Assembly: GCA_965601975.1 (NCBI GenBank)
Contig: OZ271856.1
Location: 3,968,001-4,032,000 of the forward strand
Reading direction: 5' to 3'
Source: JANQIO01 sp965601975
Lineage (GTDB): Bacteria; Pseudomonadota; Gammaproteobacteria; Pseudomonadales; Halieaceae
Length of the DNA: 64,000 nt
Program-made: the position numbers and the translations under genes
Shown here: piece after piece, positions 54,877-63,341 of the stretch
Layout: each line of letters begins with the position of its first letter
How positions within the stretch are numbered: the stretch's first letter is position 1
Notes under the pieces: generated by a model
Told to the model about the DNA's origin: nothing
What the model saw: the letters and a program-made list of their open reading frames with translations, nothing else
The model's database searches: none

Positions 54877-56008
54877 GCGCCTGCTGCCGCTGCTCCTGCT
54901 GCTGCCCATCGCAGCGCAGGCGGTGACCCTGCCCGAGGAGCGTGCGGATGCCATGTACCATCGCTATGACGGCGACGGCGTCACCGTCGACGGACCCTCG
55001 CTCCTGTTGCGCAAGAACTTCAAGGAGACCGTGTCGTTCTCCGGCAACTACTACGTGGACAACGTCAGCAGCGCGTCCATCGACGTGGTGACCTCAGGCG
55101 CGAGCGAATACAGCGAGCAGCGCACGCAATACAGCATCAGCAGCGACTACCTGTACGGCAAGAGCATCTTCAGCGCCGGTTACACCAACAGCGACGAGAG
55201 CGACTACACCGCCGACACCTACTACTTCTCGGCCAGCCAGGACTTCTTCGGCGATCTCACCAACGTCACCTTCGGCTACGCCCGCGGCGATGACGAGGTG
55301 CGCCAGAACGGCAATGATGACTTTTTCGAGGAGATCGAACGCAACTTCTACCGGGTGGGCATCAGCCAGGTGCTGGCACCGAACCTGCTGGGCGCCTTCA
55401 ATTACGAGGCCATCACCGACGAGGGCTACCTGAACAATCCCTACCGGGTGTATCGCTACCTGACCAACCCGCTGGATCCCGCCCAGGGCTTCCAGCAGGC
55501 CACCGAGGTGTACCCGGACACCCGTACCAGTGACGCCGCCGGCATCAAGCTGCTGTACCACATGCCCTGGCGGGCCAGCCTGGGCGGCAGCTACCGCTAT
55601 TTCACCGACGACTGGGGGATCGACGCCCACACCGGCGAGATCAACTACACCCACACCTTCGGGCCGCACTGGATCGCGGAAGTGAAGTACCGCTACTACG
55701 ACCAGTCACAGGCGGATTTCTACGGCGACCTGTTCCTGTTCCCGTCACAGGATGAAAACGACTACCGGGCGCGGGACAAGGAGCTCAGCGACATGAGCAG
55801 CCAGACCATCTCGCTGTACATCAGCTACGAGCGCAAGATCGGCTGGGGCCCGATGGACAAGGTCGCGCTGACTGTCCAGTACGACTACATCGACCTGGAG
55901 TACGACAACTTCTCGGATCTGCGGGACACGGAAGCCCTGCCGGGCGAGGAAAGCCTGTTCAGCATGGATGCCGACGTGTTCAAGGCGCTGTTTACGATCT
56001 GGTACTAG
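54863..56008 (+). CDS. DUF3570 outer-membrane beta-barrel protein
   Basis: 381 residues from the GTG at 54863, placed inside the DUF4266 gene after AGGAGG; a start at 54812 would lack a signal sequence at the true N-terminus. Signal peptide VAVTKRLLPLLLLLPIAAQA. Then about 16 amphipathic beta-strands rich in Tyr and Asp, ending FKALFTIWY, a barrel C-terminus. DUF3570 family by neighbourhood and sequence style. Last gene of the plus-strand cluster. Confidence 0.87.
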   Translation: MAVTKRLLPLLLLLPIAAQAVTLPEERADAMYHRYDGDGVTVDGPSLLLRKNFKETVSFSGNYYVDNVSSASIDVVTSGASEYSEQRTQYSISSDYLYGKSIFSAGYTNSDESDYTADTYYFSASQDFFGDLTNVTFGYARGDDEVRQNGNDDFFEEIERNFYRVGISQVLAPNLLGAFNYEAITDEGYLNNPYRVYRYLTNPLDPAQGFQQATEVYPDTRTSDAAGIKLLYHMPWRASLGGSYRYFTDDWGIDAHTGEINYTHTFGPHWIAEVKYRYYDQSQADFYGDLFLFPSQDENDYRARDKELSDMSSQTISLYISYERKIGWGPMDKVALTVQYDYIDLEYDNFSDLRDTEALPGEESLFSMDADVFKALFTIWY

Positions 56009-56030
56009 GCCCACCGCATAGGCGGGCCTA
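56006..56030. terminator. hairpin between convergent genes
   Basis: Stem of 10 bp with one mismatch (TAGGCCCACC with GGCGGGCCTA), 5-nt loop, beginning at the stop codon of the DUF3570 gene. No T-run. It probably ends transcripts from both sides; the minus-strand gene stops at 56036. Confidence 0.55.
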
Positions 56031-56035
56031 CCGAT

Positions 56036-56692
56036 TCACCGCTGCTTTACGTAGAGAACCGTCTCCCCGCTTTCGTTCTCGAACATGATATCGACCGGGC
56101 CGCCCACGTTTTTGGCGATCAGTCGCGAGAGAACTCCAGCGGACTGGAAGTTTGCACCCAGGTTCCCGTTCGGGGCGTCGTAGCTGAGGCGGCACATATT
56201 GCCCTGGCAGCTTGTGGAGAGAAGATTTACGCTGCGCAGCATCTGGTTCTGAAACACAAGATCCAGGTTTTCCAGGCCTTCCCCGTTCCCCTCAGCAACG
56301 AGGAACTCGTCTGCAACGGAGCGAACAGCCTGGGAAACAGCGGGCGAATTTACGTTGCTGGAGCTCCGCCCCGAGCCGGCCGAAGACAGGCTTTGAGCCT
56401 GACGCCTCTCTTCCCGGAGTTGAGCTAATTCCGCCCGCAGCGCATCAACATCTCCCGACAGATTGATCATGTCCGCAACAAAAGCAGCCTCATCGTGCTC
56501 ACCGGCAGCAGCAGGCAGCGGCGTCGACAAGCTCGCGGCATCCCGGGCCTGAACGTTCACTGCCGGTTCCGGGGCGTGATCGGCAGGGAGCGCATCCGGG
56601 GATCCCGCGCGCCCCGCCAGATAACCGGCAGACGCGGCAAGTACGGTGTTCAGTACACAGAAACCGGCAATGGCAGGCGTCGACCAGTTCAT
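56036..56692 (-). CDS. membrane-anchored coiled-coil protein, cassette copy 1
   Basis: 218 residues: one N-terminal membrane helix (about 6-26), a coiled coil (DMINLSGDVDALRAELAQLREER), a Ser-rich linker, and a C-terminal globular domain with STSCQGNMCRLSYDA and VDIMFENESGETVLYVKQR. The two Cys of CQGNMC probably form a disulfide. It is paralogous to the 58833-59465 gene. No known family. It follows the small secreted gene by six bases in a two-gene unit. Confidence 0.72.
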   Translation of the reverse strand: MNWSTPAIAGFCVLNTVLAASAGYLAGRAGSPDALPADHAPEPAVNVQARDAASLSTPLPAAAGEHDEAAFVADMINLSGDVDALRAELAQLREERRQAQSLSSAGSGRSSSNVNSPAVSQAVRSVADEFLVAEGNGEGLENLDLVFQNQMLRSVNLLSTSCQGNMCRLSYDAPNGNLGANFQSAGVLSRLIAKNVGGPVDIMFENESGETVLYVKQR

Positions 56693-56698
56693 TGGCTA

Positions 56699-57232
56699 TC
56701 AGTTGGGTTGGACCCTGGTGAGTTCGAAGTTGAAAAGTTGCACTTTCGGAGGTAGCTCGCAGAAAACTGTTAGGCTATTGCCGGTATTGCTCCCACCTAT
56801 CGGGTCGATCCTCACGTTCTCCCAGACAATCCTTTCCTGGGTCCCAGGAGAGCTGATGAATGGCGCGACGCGGATTTGCTTAACGACGCCATTAAACCTT
56901 ACTTCATAGAGAGAACAGCTCCCCTCATATTCGCGCTTTCCGAAGCTCTGATAAACAACCTGTAAGTCGTACACCTCGGGAGCTCCGTCCCTTGAAAATC
57001 TGGGCAGCGGGCACGAAACGCCGATCGGACGCGCGTTCCGCCGCTCAGGGGTAACGTTGGCAAGCCCCGTTGGGTCCCAGCGAAGTCCGAGCGCTTTGGC
57101 TGCCACGCGCGCTTCACAGATTTGCGAAGGGATAACTTCCGCTGTGCTTCTGTAGTAGGCCGTGGAGATGGAGACGGTGGAGAACACAGCCAGCGATGCA
57201 AACGCCGCCAGCAGCAGATAGGTCTTCTTCAT
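56699..57232 (-). CDS. small secreted protein, cassette copy 1
   Basis: 177 residues from the ATG giving MKKTYLLLAAFASLAVFS (a longer frame exists). A hydrophobic N-terminus precedes a beta-rich, Cys-containing mature part (AEVIPSQICEARVAAK ... SCPLPRFSRDG ... GSCSLYEVRFNGV). The order of Cys matches the paralogue at 59472-59978. No family recognised; it may be a surface or periplasmic protein. Driven by the TTGCGT/TATTCT promoter at 57280-57307. Confidence 0.7.
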   Translation of the reverse strand: MKKTYLLLAAFASLAVFSTVSISTAYYRSTAEVIPSQICEARVAAKALGLRWDPTGLANVTPERRNARPIGVSCPLPRFSRDGAPEVYDLQVVYQSFGKREYEGSCSLYEVRFNGVVKQIRVAPFISSPGTQERIVWENVRIDPIGGSNTGNSLTVFCELPPKVQLFNFELTRVQPN

Positions 57233-57279
57233 TTTCTTTCCTTCCCTGGATAAAGCAGGACAACTCAATTTCTCTCGTT

Positions 57280-57307
57280 AGAATAGGCTACCGAGATGTA
57301 AACGCAA
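57280..57307 (-). promoter_or_regulatory. conserved promoter of cassette copy 1
   Basis: Minus-strand -35 TTGCGT (57302-57307) and -10 TATTCT (57280-57285), spacing 16 bp. The same two boxes and spacing occur before copy 2 (60028-60055). Adjacent bases AAACGCAATAG are also identical between copies. Confidence 0.65.
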
Positions 57308-57367
57308 TAGTTTGTTTCGCTTGTGCTCATTAGCTTTTCCCGATACTGGCCGCTGAGAACCCCTTAA

Positions 57368-58588
57368 GTGCAAAATATTGGCGCTGGAGCGCCCTCACTG
57401 GTCGTGGCAATCGCGGTAACTGCCCACGTCATGCTGCAGATGATTGTGCCGATGGCCTGGGTCAACCTGGCGCCGTTGCTGGCTGCTGTCATTGCTATCG
57501 CGCTGCTCCCGGCGAAGCCGCTCAACGCCGACCGCTCTGATCTACGGATCATGGCACTGGCGATCGGGCTATTCCTGGCGAGCTATGCACTGTCGCTGGC
57601 TTTCACCACCAATCGGAGTATCAGCCTGGAAGCTCTGTTAGCGCTGCTGCCCGGTCCCCTGCTGTTTGCGCTCCTGCTTCAACTGGGGGACAGCTCGCGG
57701 GCCTCCCGCAAGCTGGCGTTGGCCCTGAATGCCAGCGTTCTTGTCGGCGCTGCCTTCCTGTTGATGGTGCTTTTCAATTACCAGGCACTGAGACCGGGGC
57801 TGGCCCTTATTCAGGTCTACAGCGCGTCGTTTGTAGTACCCAATGACGCCTTGTTCCTGGTATGCCTGTCCCCCTTCAGCCTGCATCTGCTTCTCTATGA
57901 GCACAGGCTGGCCATACGCCTGTTTGGCGCCCTGGGTCTGCTGGCGATGGCAGCCGCTGTCGTCATGGCCGAAAGCCGCGCAGCCCTTCTGGTACTCGGT
58001 GCTGTATTGGCCGGCTACGCGCTCACCCGCTCCTGGCGCCTGCTACTGCCCGGCGCAGCGGCTCTGGCCGCCGTGCTTGTTGTCGTGGACGGGTTTCGAG
58101 GCTTTCTATTCCTGCAGGAAATCACGAGTCTCCAGTCGCTGGCCTATCGCTCGGTGCTGTGGAGAGCGGGATTGGAGAGCTTTCTGCAATATCCGCTGAT
58201 CGGCCACGGGCCGGGTACCTTTGCAGTGATCTACGACAGTTTGCTGCAGAGCGGCAAGCTGCCCGCCAATCTCGATCACGACACACGCAGCATTCCCTGG
58301 GCCCACAGCCTCTATATCGAGGCCCTTGCCGAGCGCGGCATAGTGGGGCTGGCCTCACTGCTGGGACTTTTCGGTACTGCCCTGTGGCTATGCGTTCGGA
58401 ATCTTCGGGAGGCCGGCTGGCAACGGTCGGACTGGCAGATTCCGGTACTGGTGTCCCTCGGCGCCATTCTGCTAGCGGGCACCATCGAGCTCACGTTTAT
58501 GAGAACCTGGGTGATCTCTCTCAGCTTTTTGTTGATGGGGATCTGCGTTATCCGGCCGCAGGCGCCTCAGACTCCGGAGCCTGGGTGA
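57368..58588 (+). CDS. O-antigen ligase/polymerase-like membrane protein, copy 1
   Basis: 406 residues with about 11-12 membrane helices. The Wzy_C-type motif is GHGPGTFAVIYDSLL (about 275) and HSLYIEALAERGIVGL (about 315). It uses a GTG start (GTGCAAAATATTGGC), homologous to the ATG start of copy 2. It transfers or polymerises glycan chains by family knowledge; acceptor unknown (lipid A core, protein or exopolysaccharide). It is divergent from the secreted-protein gene and converges with the CWC gene, which overlaps its end by 41 bases. Confidence 0.85.
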   Translation: MQNIGAGAPSLVVAIAVTAHVMLQMIVPMAWVNLAPLLAAVIAIALLPAKPLNADRSDLRIMALAIGLFLASYALSLAFTTNRSISLEALLALLPGPLLFALLLQLGDSSRASRKLALALNASVLVGAAFLLMVLFNYQALRPGLALIQVYSASFVVPNDALFLVCLSPFSLHLLLYEHRLAIRLFGALGLLAMAAAVVMAESRAALLVLGAVLAGYALTRSWRLLLPGAAALAAVLVVVDGFRGFLFLQEITSLQSLAYRSVLWRAGLESFLQYPLIGHGPGTFAVIYDSLLQSGKLPANLDHDTRSIPWAHSLYIEALAERGIVGLASLLGLFGTALWLCVRNLREAGWQRSDWQIPVLVSLGAILLAGTIELTFMRTWVISLSFLLMGICVIRPQAPQTPEPG

Positions 58589-58757
58589 TTTCCCTGAGGC
58601 AGGTTACGCACAGGCACCCCTCCCAGCGCTGGGCCATATAGTCGCGCTGCTCGGGCGTGATCGAGACCCCAGCGCACTGGCAGATGGTCACCGAACCCGC
58701 CTTGCACTCGAATCCCGCGCCACAGCGTGGGCAGGTGACGGTATCGTGCCTGGGCAT
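58548..58757 (-). CDS. cysteine-rich CWC-type small protein
   Basis: 69 residues from the ATG at 58755-58757. Cys pattern CPRCGAGFEC, CQC, CLCVTCL, as in the cysteine-rich CWC family, probably binding zinc or another metal. It converges with and overlaps the O-antigen-ligase-like gene by 41 bp. Function unknown. Confidence 0.8.
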   Translation of the reverse strand: MPRHDTVTCPRCGAGFECKAGSVTICQCAGVSITPEQRDYMAQRWEGCLCVTCLREITQAPESEAPAAG

Positions 58758-58832
58758 GGTCCCCAATGCTAACCCGCAGCCCTGCCGCTGGTCACCAACG
58801 CTGAATGCTTCCGGGTGTTCCGGGGTGTTCCT

Positions 58833-59465
58833 TCAGTTGACACGCTTGACGTAGATGACTGACTCGCCGGCCTCATTGGCGAAGACCATATCCACATCCG
58901 CACCGACGCTTTCCGCGATTTGGCGGGTGAGCGCTGTCAGCGCTTCCCGGTGCTGGCCGGGAGTTGCGGCATCGACCTGGTAGCTGACCCTGCACATATT
59001 GCCCTGGCACATGGACGAACCGAGTTCGACGCCGTCAGCACCGGCAAAGGCCGTTCCGATATTCTCGAGGCCGGACCCGTCTCCCACCGCCACGAGAAAT
59101 TCCTCCTGATCGGACAACTCCGGGGCTGCCAGGTCAGAGGCAGTTGATGCCGCGGCCGAAGAAGCTGTCGTCGCCCTATCTCCGGCCGAGTCAGCGCGCT
59201 GCAGCTCCGCCCGGAGTGCATCCACTTCCCCTCGCAGATTGAACACCTCCGCCATCAGTGTGGCGAGCCGTATATCCGTGCCCGCTTCTGCAGGTTCCGG
59301 GAATCCCTGGGCACCATGCTCCACGCCGAGTGCGGGCGCAGAGGGCGGAGCCGGCACCCCATCGCCGCCTGATTCATACGAGTGAATGTTGTAGAACATC
59401 AGTGCGCTGCCGAGCAGCGCACACAGGTTCAGGATAGTGACGACGGCAAGGGCTCTGGGGTGCAC
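58833..59465 (-). CDS. membrane-anchored coiled-coil protein, cassette copy 2
   Basis: 210 residues, GTG start after AGGAGATAATCTCCT. N-terminal membrane helix (about 5-25), coiled coil (EVFNLRGEVDALRAELQR), Ala/Ser-rich linker and a C-terminal domain with SSMCQGNMCRVSYQV and VDMVFANEAGESVIYVKRVN. Clearly paralogous to 56036-56692: both share CQGNMCR, the membrane anchor and the final ESVIYVK/ETVLYVK strand. Six bases after the secreted-protein gene. Confidence 0.75.
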   Translation of the reverse strand: MHPRALAVVTILNLCALLGSALMFYNIHSYESGGDGVPAPPSAPALGVEHGAQGFPEPAEAGTDIRLATLMAEVFNLRGEVDALRAELQRADSAGDRATTASSAAASTASDLAAPELSDQEEFLVAVGDGSGLENIGTAFAGADGVELGSSMCQGNMCRVSYQVDAATPGQHREALTALTRQIAESVGADVDMVFANEAGESVIYVKRVN

Positions 59466-59471
59466 AGGAGA

Positions 59472-59978
59472 TTATCTCCTCTTGCTGGCCCTGATCTCGA
59501 TGTTCTGGATGATGACACCGGCGGGGCCAAAGCACTCCACGACAAATCCGCTGTCACGCACCCGCGGACGCACGTTCTCGAAGTATGCCGGCACCGACTG
59601 AATGGGCTGAAGGTCGACTGTGCGGGACAAGAACTGGACGAAAATAGGATCTTTCGAAATTTCGTACAGATTACACGTCATCGGAGGTACCGGGTCCAGG
59701 CGATCCAGGCGGAGGTTCACGGCGATATCGCTCCGTCGCGGTGCCAGGGCAGAGCGCGGAATCGGGCAGGTCACGAACGTGTTGCCGAAAAACTCAGGCC
59801 GATCGACAACACCCGGAGCCCCGTAAAAGAGTGACTCCGCAAACTCACCAAAAGTACTCTGGCAGACTTGCGCGGGAATCACTTCGACAACGCGCCCGTA
59901 ATTCGCTTTTGAGATGGACACAGCTGAGAAGACGCTCAGCGACGCGCATGCCGCTAGCATCAGATAGATCTTTTTCAT
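59472..59978 (-). CDS. small secreted protein, cassette copy 2
   Basis: 168 residues starting MKKIYLMLAACASLSVFS. The mature region has VEVIPAQVCQSTFGE, TCPIPRS, MTCNLYEIS and VECFGPAG, giving four Cys in the same order as the copy at 56699-57232. Divergence between copies is high outside the signal peptide, so the duplication is old or the family fast-evolving. Driven by the promoter at 60028-60055. Confidence 0.72.
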   Translation of the reverse strand: MKKIYLMLAACASLSVFSAVSISKANYGRVVEVIPAQVCQSTFGEFAESLFYGAPGVVDRPEFFGNTFVTCPIPRSALAPRRSDIAVNLRLDRLDPVPPMTCNLYEISKDPIFVQFLSRTVDLQPIQSVPAYFENVRPRVRDSGFVVECFGPAGVIIQNIEIRASKRR

Positions 59979-60027
59979 GATTTTGACCTTCCCTGGTGTA
60001 CTGCAGGATTTCAACGAACTCGTGCAA

Positions 60028-60055
60028 AGAATAAGCTAGGAAAGCTGAAACGCAA
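60028..60055 (-). promoter_or_regulatory. conserved promoter of cassette copy 2
   Basis: Minus-strand -35 TTGCGT (60050-60055), 16-bp spacer, -10 TATTCT (60028-60033), identical in boxes and spacing to copy 1. The surrounding 42-bp blocks (57281-57322 and 60029-60070) share 30 bases. Confidence 0.65.
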
Positions 60056-60115
60056 TAGCCTGTTTGGCTTTAGTTCGAGGATTTCTGAGGCGCCAACTTG
60101 CAGGACAAGGTATCA

Positions 60116-61315
60116 ATGCAAAATAGTGGCGTCGGTCTTCCCGCCGGTATCGTGATTGTGGCAATGGCAGCACATTTCGCTCTCCAAATGATCACTTCCC
60201 CGGCCTGGACACACTTCCTGCCCTTGCTGGCCGCCGTCGCAGCTATCGCCCTATTGCCGGATCAGCCGGTCACCGGCGGAAGGCGTGACCGGCGCGCTGC
60301 CGTCCTGGCCATCGCATGCTTTCTGGCCAGCTACATCCTGTCACTCGTGTTTTCAACGGACCCTCGTACCAGCCTTGCAGCACTTCTGGCCCTCTTACCG
60401 GGCCCGCTTGTGTTCGCGCTTACGCTTCAGCTGCAGCCGCCGCACACTCGGCAGCTGGCGGTCGGCGTGAATGCAGGCCTCATCGCAGGTGCTCTCTATC
60501 TGGCCACAGTATTTCTGGCCTTCGGCTCAACAGAGCCCGGCCTTGCACTGGAAAACCGCTACAGTGCTGCATTCGTTGTCCCTAACGACGTGTTGTTCCT
60601 GGTGTGCCTGGCGCCATTTTCGCTAGAGCTACTGCTCCGCCAGGAAGGCCGCAGCGCGCGCGTATTCGCCGGCATCGGCCTGGTCTCTGTGCTTGCCGTG
60701 CTGGTGCTGGCGGAAAGCCGCGCCGGCCTGCTGGTGGCCGCCTCCGTACTGGGCGTTTACGCCCTGTCTTACTCCTGGCGACCAGTGCTTCTCGGCGCCG
60801 CTCTATTGGCGATAGCCCTGATACTCGTAGACTGGTCGCAGGGTTTCCCTTTTCTCGAGAAACTGCTCAAGGCCGAAAAGCTTGGATTTCGCCTGGTGCT
60901 GTGGTGGGCAGGAATCGAGAGCTTCCTCCAGTTCCCGCTGACAGGCCATGGTCCCGGGACGTTCGACATCATCTACCGCGACCTGAGGGCAAGTGGAACA
61001 CTGCCGGAAACCATGAACTATGAAACGCGCAGGGTCGGTTGGGCTCACAGCTTGTATATTGAAGCGCTGGCAGAGCGCGGCATATTCGGCCTGCTCACTC
61101 TTCTGGGTCTCCTGGGTACGGCACTGGCACTGGCCGTAAGGGGCCTGCGCCGTACTGGCCGCAGAACCTGGTTGTTTCCTGTCGCGGTGTCGCTCATCGC
61201 GCTTCTGCTGGCTGGCGCCATAGAGCTGACGTTTATGAGAACCTGGGTGATATCGCTGAGCTTTCTGCTCCTGGGGCTGTGCGTTATCCACGGGCAGACT
61301 GGCGACACCCGGTGA
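60116..61315 (+). CDS. O-antigen ligase/polymerase-like membrane protein, copy 2
   Basis: 399 residues; start at 60116 (MQNSGVG) chosen because copy 1 starts with the same codons. About 11-12 helices; Wzy_C-type GHGPGTFDIIYRDLR (about 270) and HSLYIEALAERGIFGL (about 310). Strongly similar to copy 1 throughout, including LALENRYSAAFVVPNDVLFLVCLAPFS versus LALIQVYSASFVVPNDALFLVCLSPFS. Its stop overlaps the next gene's GTG (GTGA). Confidence 0.85.
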   Translation: MQNSGVGLPAGIVIVAMAAHFALQMITSPAWTHFLPLLAAVAAIALLPDQPVTGGRRDRRAAVLAIACFLASYILSLVFSTDPRTSLAALLALLPGPLVFALTLQLQPPHTRQLAVGVNAGLIAGALYLATVFLAFGSTEPGLALENRYSAAFVVPNDVLFLVCLAPFSLELLLRQEGRSARVFAGIGLVSVLAVLVLAESRAGLLVAASVLGVYALSYSWRPVLLGAALLAIALILVDWSQGFPFLEKLLKAEKLGFRLVLWWAGIESFLQFPLTGHGPGTFDIIYRDLRASGTLPETMNYETRRVGWAHSLYIEALAERGIFGLLTLLGLLGTALALAVRGLRRTGRRTWLFPVAVSLIALLLAGAIELTFMRTWVISLSFLLLGLCVIHGQTGDTR

Positions 61316-61578
61316 CCACTCCCATGGAATGCCGCCCCGGCTGCGGTGCCTGCTGTATTGCGCCGTCCATCAACCATCCGCTGCCGGGCATGCCCGACGG
61401 CAAACCCGCGGGTGTGATGTGTGCAAACCTGGATCCGGTCTCATACCTGTGCCGGCTCTGGGGCACCGAACAGTATCCTGATACCTGTCGCCGCTTCCGC
61501 GCAGAACCCGCGGTATGCGGCACATCGCGGGAAGAGGCCCTGGTACTGATAGAGTGCCTGGAGGGCGACACGGGCTGA
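61312..61578 (+). CDS. YkgJ-type cysteine cluster protein
   Basis: 88 residues from the GTG overlapping the previous stop (GTGA); an ATG at 61324 is the alternative. Zinc/iron-binding pattern CRPGCGACC, then CANLD, CRLWG and CRRFRAEPAVCG, typical of YkgJ-family cysteine clusters. Translationally coupled to the second O-antigen-ligase-like gene. Function unknown. Confidence 0.83.
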   Translation: MTTPMECRPGCGACCIAPSINHPLPGMPDGKPAGVMCANLDPVSYLCRLWGTEQYPDTCRRFRAEPAVCGTSREEALVLIECLEGDTG

Positions 61579-61579
61579 G

Positions 61580-63214
61580 TCAGGCGTCGAACGCTTCCCA
61601 GCGCTTGCGCACCGTCTCGAGCAGGTCCTGATAGGGTTTGAATTCCAGCAGGCTGGTCAGCGCGGGGTCGTGCCGCGCCAGGTATGGGTAATTGATGAAT
61701 CCGCGAGACACCGCCTGCTGCAGCCAGGTCACGGCTTGATCTGGCTGCCCCGCCAGCGCATTGGCCTGGGCCAGCAAACGCGGGAACATATCGGTGGGCG
61801 GCAGATGGCCGGGATCAGGCTGTGCCAGGGCCGGGAAGTCATCCGGGGCGGCCAGAGCCGTCACCAGCAAACCCGCGACCTGGCCGGGCAGCGTTGCGCG
61901 GGTCATATCGGAAAAACCGCCTTCCAGCTCCACCGCTCGTTCTTTTTCACCGTTTAGCGCCAGCACCCAGATGTAGAACAGGCGCCCCACCGGGTTGCCC
62001 GGGTCCATCTCGTACATGTCCCGGTAGGGGCCCAGGGCGCTGGCCGGGTCGCCGTCCAACACCGCTGCCCATCCCGGCAGGCAGCGGGTCAAGGGAGTCA
62101 GCGGATCGATGCCCAGCAGCTGCTCGATCAGGGGTCGCGCCAGGGTCACACGCCCGGATACCAGGTAGCAATTGCACAACAGGCCGAGCGTATCGGGATT
62201 GCTCCAGTCGCGTTGCAAGGCCTCTCGCAGGGCGGTGACAGCGTCGGCGGTTCCCCCGCGCGCATAGGCCAGCCAGCCGCGCAGGGCGAACCCCGCGGCG
62301 GCGTCCGGGTCCAGGGATTCCACCCGGGCGGCACACTGTTCAGCCCGGCGCAGGGGCTCCTCGCCGGTATCGATGCCCGCCTCACGATATTGCAGCCAGG
62401 TCCGGCCCAGCGCGGCCTGCAGTTCGACATTGTCCGCGGAGATGGCAAGCCCCTGCTCGAGCAGTTGAACCGCGTGATCGATGGCGTCCACACGCCAGCG
62501 CAGGGCCGACTGGCGCGCCTGCAGCAGGCACTGCCAGGCCTGGACATTATCGAACTGCCGGCCCGACAGGTCTCGGTCCTCACCGGGGGTTAGCTTCAGT
62601 TCCAGGGCGCTCACCACTTCCCGGGCGATACGCTCCTGGATACCGAAGGCATCCTCCAGCTGGCCCTGGTATTTGTCGCTCCAAATACGCTGATCCCGAA
62701 CCGCGTCGATCAGGCTGACGGACACGCGCAGCCTGGGCCCGTCGCTGCGCACCGAGCCCTCGAGCAGGTAGCCCACGCCCAGCGACTTGCCGATGGTCAC
62801 GGCATCGTCGCTGCTGTCCTTAAGTGCCATGGAAGAGGTTCGGGAAATGACCCGCAGGGTCTGCAAGCGTGACAGGTCCGCGATGATCTCGTCGGTAAAA
62901 CCGTCCGCTACGAAGGCCTGCGACGGGTCCGGTCCCACAAAGCCAAACGGGAGTACAACCAGGGCATGTTCATCCTGGCTTGGTGCCGGTCGGGGCGCTG
63001 CGGGTGCAGCTGGCCGTGATTCACTGCGCTGCTCGCGCCAGGCTTCCAGCTCCGTGCGAAAAGCGTACACGCTGCCCTGTGACCGGTGCATATGCCGGTG
63101 CACCGGCAGACCCTCCTGCGCCTCCCAGCGCCGCACTGTGCGGACACTGCGATTGAGGAATTTCGCGATGGCCTTCCAGGAATCCAGCCTGTCCGGGTCG
63201 TTTTTGCCGTCCAT
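61580..63214 (-). CDS. HTH - FlgO/TolB-like - TPR regulator
   Basis: 544 residues. The N-terminal HTH (about 10-60: SWKAIAKFLNRSVRTVRRWEAQEGLPVHRH ... FRTELEAWR) looks like an excisionase/MerR-type DNA-binding domain. Residues about 85-200 form the FlgO/TolB-like domain (VLPFGFVG ... FTDEIIADLSRLQTLRVISRTSSMALK ... GYLLEGSVRSDG). The rest is TPR-like repeats. Such proteins are presumed transcription factors sensing via the TPR region. Divergent from the small secreted gene at 63342, the likely target. Confidence 0.82.
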   Translation of the reverse strand: MDGKNDPDRLDSWKAIAKFLNRSVRTVRRWEAQEGLPVHRHMHRSQGSVYAFRTELEAWREQRSESRPAAPAAPRPAPSQDEHALVVLPFGFVGPDPSQAFVADGFTDEIIADLSRLQTLRVISRTSSMALKDSSDDAVTIGKSLGVGYLLEGSVRSDGPRLRVSVSLIDAVRDQRIWSDKYQGQLEDAFGIQERIAREVVSALELKLTPGEDRDLSGRQFDNVQAWQCLLQARQSALRWRVDAIDHAVQLLEQGLAISADNVELQAALGRTWLQYREAGIDTGEEPLRRAEQCAARVESLDPDAAAGFALRGWLAYARGGTADAVTALREALQRDWSNPDTLGLLCNCYLVSGRVTLARPLIEQLLGIDPLTPLTRCLPGWAAVLDGDPASALGPYRDMYEMDPGNPVGRLFYIWVLALNGEKERAVELEGGFSDMTRATLPGQVAGLLVTALAAPDDFPALAQPDPGHLPPTDMFPRLLAQANALAGQPDQAVTWLQQAVSRGFINYPYLARHDPALTSLLEFKPYQDLLETVRKRWEAFDA

Positions 63215-63341
63215 GGCACCAGTCTAGTGGGACAAAGGCGGCCAAAGCCAGCCATGGCCCGCTTTGCAGATTGAGTGACCTCGGCGGCAATCCCTAGCCT
63301 GAGTGCGTGACTTCACACACCGCCAAAGGGAGGCAACCACC

